This document shows, one piece after another, positions 35,901 through 44,400 of a stretch of 55,041 bases of DNA. Each line of letters opens with the position of its first letter. Position 1 is the stretch's first letter. Origin of the DNA: Planctomycetota bacterium (lineage in GTDB: Bacteria > Planctomycetota > PUPC01 > JACPCR01). The notes under the pieces were generated by a model. It ran no database searches. It had not been told where the DNA came from and saw only the letters and a list, made by a program, of their open reading frames with translations. The stretch lies in NCBI GenBank assembly GCA_027625095.1, contig JAQBXN010000046.1, forward strand, positions 1-55,041. Direction: 5' to 3'. A program made the translations under genes and the position numbers.

Positions 35901-38243
35901 AATGATGAGCCGGATTACGAGTGCCGGATCGCCATCAGTGTGCCACCCGCGCAGCGACAGATCTTGAAACTTGCTACGGCACCGGAGGCAACGGCCACCT
36001 TCGACCGGGCAGGCCCATACCTGGCACGTTGGCGACTTATGGATGAAGAAGGCAAGACAATCTTTGAAAAGGAGCAGGACTTTCTCGTTCTCAAACTCAG
36101 CCCGGAAGAATCCACGGGATTCAGTGCCATCATCTCCGACGAGAATGGGCTCTATCGCTTTGGTAATACCAAGACCGACACCCTGGTTGTCGAATGGAAT
36201 GAAATCGAAAAGTATCCCGGAGAGATGAACTTTGATCACTACGACCAGTTCATCCCCAGTATGGCATCCGCCTGCCCTGAATTCATCGGTCGCCTGGGCT
36301 ACACCACTTTCTGGAACTCGCCCCGGGGCATCTACTTTCAGGAATACGGCTTCTGGGAAGGAGACTCATATCAGTATCCGACCGACCTGAAGGCCTGGTA
36401 CAACTACGTGTACGAAACAGCACGTCGCTACCGAGGCAAGATCGATTTCTGGGAGGTCTGGAACGAGCCGGCATTAGCCGCACAGGACATCGGGTTGTCC
36501 CTGGAAAAGTATCTGCGGCTGCTGGAAATCACCAACGTCGCCGTTCGGCAGGCTAACCCGAACGCTACCATCCTGATCGGCAGCCTTGCACCAGGCGGTA
36601 TGAAAAAGTATCTCAACGACTTCATCCAGAGTGGCGCGGGCAAGTGGGTGGACGTCGTCGGCCTGCATCCTGTCGACGGCATGCTGGGGCCGGAGATTTC
36701 CTTTCTGGCCGAACGGGTCCAGGATGCTGTCCAGCGTGTGAAGGCCTCCGACCCTCGAATCAAAGTGTGGGTGACATCTCTCGTCTGGCCGTCTTCCTTT
36801 GGCGACATGGTCGGCGGCATTCCCGAACACCAGCAGGCCGAGTACATGGCTAGAGCAAAAGTTCTTTGCCTGGCCGCCGGCGCGGAAAAGGTGCTCGACC
36901 ATAGACAGGGAATCGACCCGCTCCGTAAATCGTCGGCCACCCTCTATCGTGAAAGACCGCGCAAGATCATTCCAAGCCCCAACCCACTGCCCGCCTATCC
37001 GAACTGGTTTCTCAAGCCTTCCTTTCTGAGCGTCAAGATCGCCAATCAAATGCTGGCGAATGCCGTTTACCAGCAGGAGATCATTCTTCCAGATCAGTCT
37101 CCGCACCTTAGCCGCTGTCACTTGTTCGGTGCCGGAGATGCTGAGATTCTGCTGGCTCTATGGCGGCGACGGGGACGCAGTTCACTCAAAATACCCGATG
37201 GAGTCGAACTGCTTCGAGCGTTCGACGCGTATGGTAATTCCGTGATTCCGGACAACCACAGGATCGAGCTCTCCTCTGCATTGACGTGGCTCTTTTTCAA
37301 AAAAGTGCAAGCGTCAGACTTGATTCAAAAGTTGCCCTTCGCCGAGATGAAATGGCTCGACCATCCCGATTCAGAGTGGAAACAGCGCCAGCTTGATTAT
37401 GTTGACCAGAGCCCCGACTCTTTGAAGTCTCATGAGCATGCGGTGAGTGGCAAGATCGAGACATCCGTTGCCAGCGGCCGGTATCGCCCAAGCATTCCTA
37501 TCAGTGCTTCGTCAGCGAGAATCAAAGGCGGCGAGAGCTTCAACGTCGACTTTTCATCCCTCGGGACGGATGACCTGCTCATCCTTCGCCGCGTCGATTT
37601 GAGCCTCCCCGGCCAGAAAGTGAAGGTGAAGATCGGTGGAACCGAAGTGTCTTCCTATGACCTGAGTTCAATTGATCGATTTCAGGAACACAGCGACAAA
37701 AAATTCCTGGATCTGAGCCTCATCATTCCCGGCAATAAATCAGGCAAGCAGGGCAAGGTAAAGGTGGAGTTCATTGCAGAGGGTGAGTCGCAGTTCTCAT
37801 CGATAAGCACAAGATTCTTCGCAAAGAAGAGTGGCCCTCTTTATCTGGGCGATATCGATCACGTAGCGACGCAGCAAAGCCAATCAGTTCTGCGCGTGGA
37901 TGAGAACGTAATCGGCCAGGCCATCAATATGCAGGACAAGACCTTTTCAAAAGCCCTGGGCACACACGCCAAATCGCAGGTGGTTTATTACACCGGCGGC
38001 CAGTTCAAGAGATTCAAAGTGCACCCGGGCCTGGACCAGAGCGTGGAGGATGGCACTGTAGACTTTCTGGTACTTGCGGACGGCAAGCCGATCTACGAGT
38101 CCAAAACCATCACACCGTATTCAAAGACCGAGCCACTCGATCTCGATATCACCGGATGCAAGGTTCTTGAGTTGCGCGTCGGCAGCGGTGGAGACGGCAT
38201 AAACGGCGATTGGGCCATATGGGGGGACGCACGTGTTGAGTAG
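32928..38243 (+). CDS. Giant exported glycosidase-like protein with NPCBM domain
   Basis: 1771 residues. AAGGAG lies 9 bases before ATG 32928. Residues about 10-50 are basic and coded by a palindromic repeat; a signal peptide follows (hydrophobic about 49-66). Residues about 70-1080 are beta-sandwich modules; two of them end alike (VLIDELSFLTQLP near 669, ICVDEISVVTQLP near 928). Residues about 1090-1420 form a TIM barrel like glycoside hydrolase family 39 / clan GH-A, with acid/base Glu1180 in FWEVWNEPAL. The expected nucleophile strand reads VWVTSLVWPS, so Ser1284 replaces Glu. Residues about 1637-1771 are an NPCBM domain (LGTHAKSQVVYY, then DFLVLADGKPIYES). It probably binds rather than cuts a polysaccharide. 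Confidence 0.8.
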   Translation: MSMTRSLADFLKSSLRRRRGALQPRVREPRRANLGMRYQAAFTRKGLRPYFSIILFWFPACLPALSADLVERTAVLESFEFPAPVEALSAHLPNLVVTRAENDTKRGRWRLKLDLDFNKPHRETYRLNMPRNFKRDPLRLVIHLQGKSSVSVVPIVSWYESYRRTETRLAASAPPQTADWERFEFDLTSLLKTTRSEYRLEGLEFVETADAAAYKENSKVTISLDEIEWVNLLDSRQPWDVELLTGQSEDAYSGVPDQGLTFYAKVDFFEKEKLEGMRLFWEVRGADAALVAEGDFELKPTTDLYAIHPITFQPGDTTGPYVAAAQIYKGTKPEVVQSLILKTSDPKYTFKFVLPEVSNETQFASGFITAADGSQSLRADYKYKKLNRATRDYFSLIVPAETTIHNARLRRVDLNLNIIDLNVGFNDTRAALIISDANGQRLEFPQISLIGSTGPRIIGWDIPDWESSLVRFPLKIDEIRFWETGDQSWANMNGGCQGALSATDLRLTFDRFVPLRFSAVNAQTTKTNFGTNESLDGAAISYRATATEGHSDNDSFEISVKDAQGRFEVPLNEEAPGNPLSLSFYVKTDLAKVSIRPVFTHKGHWVVARQLEVTELTLTAEEGWKKLEWQIPFSGKGINGMSVWSHVLVGPLQFGKLEITVPAAASGKVLIDELSFLTQLPIQQRLEIAATPNLKMDGGTHKLVVDAQVRNVGLQPIATSLRYKVSDADDNNLLDSKSELKLAAGQAAPLDLSSVDFVEGKGPFRFSTESLNDEKGFKDQRMLFVPNAKVTILDFDQELYPTSSKQTETAAKAGNRGLEIAYGAGRVSLRVEGIRTILPGFPLKLGMWIKGSRHQINLTISGHDRGPDPTRFALTPILIDWEGWKYVELDLPKGIFPTDVEPTTALIDYPILFNLFTLTGNAKEAGVICVDEISVVTQLPPAELADVGLVFKHPSNLMEVGQEQRAQLQNLSTVRPLKGTLHYQLFPAQVENDEPDYECRIAISVPPAQRQILKLATAPEATATFDRAGPYLARWRLMDEEGKTIFEKEQDFLVLKLSPEESTGFSAIISDENGLYRFGNTKTDTLVVEWNEIEKYPGEMNFDHYDQFIPSMASACPEFIGRLGYTTFWNSPRGIYFQEYGFWEGDSYQYPTDLKAWYNYVYETARRYRGKIDFWEVWNEPALAAQDIGLSLEKYLRLLEITNVAVRQANPNATILIGSLAPGGMKKYLNDFIQSGAGKWVDVVGLHPVDGMLGPEISFLAERVQDAVQRVKASDPRIKVWVTSLVWPSSFGDMVGGIPEHQQAEYMARAKVLCLAAGAEKVLDHRQGIDPLRKSSATLYRERPRKIIPSPNPLPAYPNWFLKPSFLSVKIANQMLANAVYQQEIILPDQSPHLSRCHLFGAGDAEILLALWRRRGRSSLKIPDGVELLRAFDAYGNSVIPDNHRIELSSALTWLFFKKVQASDLIQKLPFAEMKWLDHPDSEWKQRQLDYVDQSPDSLKSHEHAVSGKIETSVASGRYRPSIPISASSARIKGGESFNVDFSSLGTDDLLILRRVDLSLPGQKVKVKIGGTEVSSYDLSSIDRFQEHSDKKFLDLSLIIPGNKSGKQGKVKVEFIAEGESQFSSISTRFFAKKSGPLYLGDIDHVATQQSQSVLRVDENVIGQAINMQDKTFSKALGTHAKSQVVYYTGGQFKRFKVHPGLDQSVEDGTVDFLVLADGKPIYESKTITPYSKTEPLDLDITGCKVLELRVGSGGDGINGDWAIWGDARVE
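32955..33072 (+). repeat. Dispersed palindromic element inside the 5' end of the giant glycosidase-like gene
   Basis: Segments CGCCGAAGGCGTGGCG, CAGCCCAGGGTT, GAGCTAACCTGGGTA and CCGGAAGGGGTTACG occur in the same order as in the inverted cluster at 10440-10510. Here the element is read through as residues about 10-48, just ahead of the hydrophobic signal core, and gives an Arg-rich stretch. It seems to have been inserted into, or to have extended, the N-terminus of the gene. Confidence 0.55.
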
Positions 38244-38257
38244 ATCAAAATTTCTTA

Positions 38258-38408
38258 CTCTTACTCGTAATCCTGCTCGTAATCTTTGATCCTCTTTTTC
38301 TGAATCTTCGCCTTCACATCCCCTGTCAATGACAACGCAACCACTTGTTCAAAGATATTTCGCCAGGAGCTCTGCAACTCGCAGGGGATCAACGATTACG
38401 AGTAAGAG
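38258..38408. repeat. 15-bp inverted repeat around the start codon of the 2655-residue gene
   Basis: CTCTTACTCGTAATC at 38258-38272 and its exact reverse complement at 38394-38408 flank 121 bases that contain the start codon at 38329. A degenerate second copy of the arm (CTGCTCGTAATC) follows the first. It could form a cruciform or long-range hairpin covering the start region, or simply be two inverted copies of a simple dispersed motif. Confidence 0.75.
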
Positions 38409-41400
38409 TTCCTTCGGCGTCATCTGCCTGACTCTCCTGTCCTCAATCCACGCTGCGCCGTTCACCGTCCAGCTCATCAAATCAGATCGGCCTGACGAAC
38501 TTGTCCACATCATCGATGGGCAAACCTCGAAGTGGCGCAAGGCAGAAGAAAAGGAGATCGGGTTCCCTCCTGCGCCTATCAGTGCATTCGACGAACAGTT
38601 GAGTCTTCGCCCTGGCACACGCGTGGTCACCTGGCTCAAGCATTTCAGCGTGGATGGCAAGCGTATCTTTCAGAAACGCTACAAGGGCAAATTTCTGTTC
38701 CGGGAAGCATCTGCCGATCTCGACCTGGCCGACGGTCGTCACATTCTGAATCCTGGTGGCCACGTCATCGAGGTCAACGGCGACCAGGCAACAAGCACAG
38801 ATGCCGATATTACGATCAAGAAAAACGTCATTGCCCTCACCTGTTATCCGGTCATGTTCGCCGGCCTGAACATGTCCGTCGAACCGGACGAGCCGCTGGT
38901 CGAGCGGATGACCGCTCTGCCGGACAAACTTTTCAACGTGGAGGTATTTCTCAAGAAGGAAGCTGCTCCAGAGGGCCAAGAGCAACCTTCTGACTGGGAC
39001 GACCTGCTCGAGATTCACACCAGTTTTCAGCCGCTGATCGTTTACCTCCCGGCCAATACCAGAGAGCGCGCCTATCGTGTCCTGCCGTCGAGGACAGAGT
39101 TTCGCCTGAGCGCTGGAAACGTAGAACTTCTTCGTGAAGGGCAACCCGCCGCCAATGATGTTTACACCACCGGCGCCTCCGTCTGGATTCCCCGTTACAC
39201 GTCGAAGGCGGTTGCCCGCAGCAAAACGATGCATCCGCTGGTCGTCTCGCTCAACGGGAACTTTTCGGAGCAGACCTCGGTTGCCGCGGTGGTTGCCGAT
39301 ACCTTCGAAGAGCGCATTTCCTTTCACCAGTTTTTCGAACCTCGCACCCGTGAATTCAATGCCGGGCTTCCCGGTAAGAAACCAGCGCCGGGCATTGAGG
39401 TGCCGTGCGACCCGGCGGAATACCCGCACCGGCTGCTGGTCGCGGATAATCGGCATCCAAAGTTCGACGATGCGCGGCTGTTATCCGTCGGTCTTAAACA
39501 AAACATCTGCCAAATCAGCGGCGGCCTTCAAGCTCGCATCGACTTCCGCGATTCTGTCGAGGGTGGCACCCTTGCGCGGGATGGCCTCGGCGCGTTTATT
39601 CGGAAGAGGAAATCTGAAATCAGGGATCGGTTACCCAACGTGACAGAGGATGCTTGGTTGCCCGCGAAGGTCGAGGCCGGGGGAAAAGAAAATCAATTCC
39701 AGATTCATTTTGAGGGAACCTCGATCGGCCTGTATGAATTGCGCGTGGTTGTAGACGCCCCGGGCAAGGCTTCGCCGCAATCCGATCTGTATGCGGATTT
39801 CAACATTGCCCTGGAACAGAAGGCAGAATCTTCAAGTTCACTTTCGCTGTTCACGCACTACAACCGGCGTTCGTTTTATGAGGACGAAGGATTCGAGCTG
39901 ATCGGAGTGCTCAGCAACAGTAAGCCGCTGAGTGGGGAGTTGATCCTCCGGCTTCGGGAACTGGAATCCGGTGAAGCCGCCCCTGACACATCAGATGAAA
40001 AGAGCCCAGGCTTCGAAATTGCCAGGCGGGCTTTCGATTCATTTGCATCCGGACAACACACTCTGCACTGGCTCGTGCAGCCGCAGACGACCATGTTTCT
40101 CAAGGCCGGGGATTACGAGCTCTCAGGCGAACTTGAAGGCTGCAGTATCTTTGGCAGCCGGATACGTCTGGTCAGTCGAAAGAAGCGGAGCTCCATGGTG
40201 GTTGCGCTCCAGCCTTCGTGGGAGGGTAGTGTCAGCGGGAGCTTTTACGACGACGCCGGCCTCGACTTTCTCTTCGATAATCTGAAAGAATTGGGCGTAA
40301 ACCAGCTCATCGAGACGCCACCCCAGGGACTGATGGGGGAGATCGTCGCTATTCAGGAACGCACGTTCACCGGCACTCGTCCGGGGCTTCCTTCGTGGGA
40401 TTTTCTGTATGAGCCGAATCTGTTTCAGAAGGTTCTAGATCGCACCCTGGGCGAAGGCATGGACATGTGGCTCTGGCGTCACCGGCTCGTCGAGAACCTT
40501 CGCTGGGGGCCCCTGGAAGATCTCGATGTCGACCGGGGCCAGATCCAATTTTATGGAAATCTTGCCCGGGACCTTCCCCACATTCAGGGCATGGATCTCG
40601 GCTGGTGGGAAGCCGTCGAATACGTCGATATGGGCTCGCGATCCGGCTCTTATCCAGAGCAGCAAAGGCAAAGGGAAGAGATCATGCTGCCCAAAATTTT
40701 CAAAGAAAAATACGGCCTCGAATACCCAACCACGACAGAGCTGGCGGACTACACCGATACGCTTGAAGACAAGAACAACATCTTCGAACGCCGGCGGCTC
40801 CTGCAGGAACTGCGCTGCAGCCTCATGCCAGATACGTTTGAACAATATGAGCAGGCACTGCATCGCATACGACCCGGTTTGCAGACCACGCACACTGAGC
40901 AGGAGGTCATGATTTCAGCGCCGGCCGCGGCCTTCATACCAGAGGTCGCTTACGCAAAAGTCAAGATGAGCCGCTGGCAGAGCACACACGAAAATGGCAC
41001 ACGGCCGCTGAGCCTGGCGGTGATGAGTGCGTTCGGAAAGTTCGACGATTCGGCTCGTGTTTCCACAATCTATTGCATGCTGCACTTCCACATCCCACGC
41101 ATGCGCCGTACGCATTTTCGGCTCTGGCAGCGGATGCTGATGGCCCTTGCATGCGGCGCGGACGAGGTCGGTTATCAGGATTCAGATGTTTACCTCCCCG
41201 TCACGCGGCGGGACACAGTTACCCGCTTTGGCTTCACCAGCCGCAGTCACATTCTGGAACGGATTGCGGTCAGTTCGGTGAACCGGGCCATGGAGATGTA
41301 TTCAGGCATCTTCGAACATGCGCGCCGTGAACGCGATATCGCAATTCTTCACTCCATCACGCAGGTGGGTTTCGAGCACGTCTACTTCGGGGCAGAGTGG

Positions 41401-44400
41401 CACAACAACGATCCCTTTTACCGATACCTGACCACACCGTTCCATCGCGGCGGGCACATGCTGCGCGTCGAAAGCGCCTTCTCCGGCTTTTTGTGGTCAC
41501 ACCTGCCGGCAGACATCATCGGTGAACGCGCCATCCTGTCCGGCAAGCTTGACGGTTACAAGGGCCTGGCCATGACCGGTATCGAACTGCCGAAGCTGCC
41601 GATGGATGTGATGGCCCGGCTCGCCGAATTCATCAAAAAGGGCGGCATCGTGATGACGGACGATAAATGCCGTGTAGAAATTCCGGGCGCAGTGAAGCTT
41701 GGTTTCACCTTCGACTTCATTCGTGCCGGTTGGTCGAATCTTCACGAATACCGGGGCATGCAGGAGGAATACGACAAGGTAAAGGAACGCTTGAATACGG
41801 TTCTCGATGCACGGTTCAAACACACCGTCCGCTGCGATTCTGACCGTGTGCTGTTATCCAGCGACAAGTGGGGAGGCAGTCGCTTTGTGACCGCCGCGGG
41901 AGATCGAATCCTCAAGGATACCGCCTTCCAGGGCGCCTACGCGCGTGAACCGATTCTGACAACCATTCATGTCGCAGGCGAGGCGGGCGTGGTTTATGAC
42001 CTGTTCGAGATGAAGCGGCTCGACATTCAGAAGGACTCTGAAGGCATCCTGTTTTCAGCCGACCTGACGAAGGTGGGCGCCAAAGTGTTCGCAGTGCTGC
42101 CGGCCGAAATTGCCCCACCCGCCATGCAGGTGACCGGCCTCGTAAACACCGGCGAATTGGCCACGGTGACCGTAAGCATCACGGACTCGAATGGCCGGCC
42201 TTGCGACATTCTTGTGCCCATCGAGATGCGGATCATCGACCCGCAAGGTGAAACACGCCACCATCTGTTCCGGGCGGTGCGGGGCGCGGAGGCATTTGAA
42301 GAAGAGTTCAAGATTGCAGTCAATGATCCGCCCGGTGACTGGAAAGTAGCTGTGAGCGAATTGTTCGATGGACGCACGGTTGAGGCTACATTCAAGGTAG
42401 TCGGGCTGGTGGCAAAAGCTGCAATGGCGCTGAGCCAACCCGACGTAGTCGTCTATGGTGCGGACCAAATTCGGAAGTTCGTTAAGGGAGGGCAGAAAGT
42501 CTGGATTCCTTTTGAGCAAGGCGTCACCACGACGAAGGACGCCGAGAAAAACAGTTCGCACGAACTGGCCAGACTGCTTGAACCCATTGGTAAACAGCTT
42601 GGCCTTGAGGAGGAGCTTTGTCCCGTATCAGACCTTGCAATCATTCGACGAAACCTGCCGGGCAACACGACCAACCGTTCCGAAAAGCAGGTAGGCCCGA
42701 GATACACATTCAAGGGGCATACGGTCATTCCGGATATTGGCGGGCGTCATCCACTGGTCCGTTCGCTGGTGGCTGCCGGCATCCTCCCCGTTCGTCTGAC
42801 GGGCAGTTTCCCTGGGCCTGGCCGCGGCGCGCTCGTCCATATAGTCTCGCCTTTTTATTACGGATTCGATTCGGTCATCGTCAGCGGCGGAGATGTTGAA
42901 GGTTTTACAAAAGCTCTGAATGCTCTGGCCGAACCGGACAAATTGAGCGACATCGAACGTGGCGCGGCGCCGCAGTTGGCAAAGGCATCGTCTCAGGTAA
43001 TTACTGCGGTATCGGGCAACGGAGAAGGCTCCGCTGGCTCGTCCAGGACAATAATCGAGGGGCTGACTGGAATGCCGGTGATGCAACTGGCCGTTTCGCC
43101 GGACGGGAAGCAGATTCTTGTTGGGGCTGAGAGTTTTTCAAAAAACGTTTTCATGCTGGACGGTGAGGGCAAGATCCTGTGGTCGGGTAAGGGAGCAAAG
43201 AAGTGGCCGGGCAAGATGGTGATAACCCCGGAAAACGGCGCTCTCCTATTTGATATGAGTGGGGGCATCTACAAGCTGAATGCGACCGGGCAGACCGTCA
43301 GCAGATTCGGCGAAATTGATACCGCGGCATTGTCGGCCAGGGGCGACACCATTCTGGCTGCGGGGCCGGACATGACCGTGGCGGCGAAGCTGGACGGCTC
43401 GATCCTCTGGCGTGAAGATTATTTTTCACGGCGTTCCCTGTTCAGTGAATTCAGATCCGGCAACCCACGTGATGACCTGGTGGCCATCACACCAGACGGC
43501 AGGTATGGGCTGATTTTTGACTGGGGAATCATCGGAGAGGGCAAGAAGCAGCAGATGTTTCGAAAAATGCGTGCGGTCGATATGCAACGAGGAAATGTGC
43601 TGGGCTCTCACGAATTCGCTCCGCACGAATCCATTTCCGAGACCTACATGCAGGCGCACAACTTCCAGGTTCGGTTCGCTCCCAATAGTGGGCATCTCGT
43701 TATCGCCAATGCGACCGGAAAGATCTTTATGTTCTCCATGCCCAGTCCTCGGTTGATGGGTTCATACACAGAACACGGCCCAGTCCTGACCAAGCCGATC
43801 GAAAAGATGCCGGGCGTTCCGGGTGTAAACCCGACCGCATGGCAGGCTCGTGTGTCGTCCGAGATTCTTGATATTGACGCGGGTGGTTCTCGAACCCTTG
43901 TTGGTTTTTCGACACGACGAGCCGTGGTTCTCGATCGCAACGGCCAGGCAGTCCAGAGTTTCAGTTATGACGGCACAATTTCGTCCGGTGCATTTCTCGG
44001 TCAGGACACGCTCGTTTATGCGGGAGACCGGCTTCATGCATACAACCTTCAGGGCAAGAAAATCTGGGAACTTTTGCTTCCCGTTATCTATTCCATGCAG
44101 GCGATGCCTGACGGTAAATCAATGCTGTGCGGCAGCACTGGCGGTTACGTGTATCGAGTGGGCGCAGACGGGAAAATAATCTGGAAGACGGACATTCATC
44201 CCGCAAGCCAGGGAAATGTGGATGAGCTTTTTCAAAGTCTGGCCTCCGCGCAGGAAAAATATCTTGGCCCGATTCGCGAACAGAAATCCGAACTGGAGCG
44301 CATCGCCGCAAATGTCCGATTGAGTCCAAATCTGATTCCTCAAGAAAAGCGGGCAGCCTTTGGCCTTAAACCTGGCCAGACAAAGGAAATCACCGCAGAG

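Noticed and set aside
38482..39456. A 324-codon frame on the minus strand inside the giant gene
   Set aside because: It is the antisense shadow of the signal and sandwich region; the plus-strand frame has clear domains and a signal peptide.
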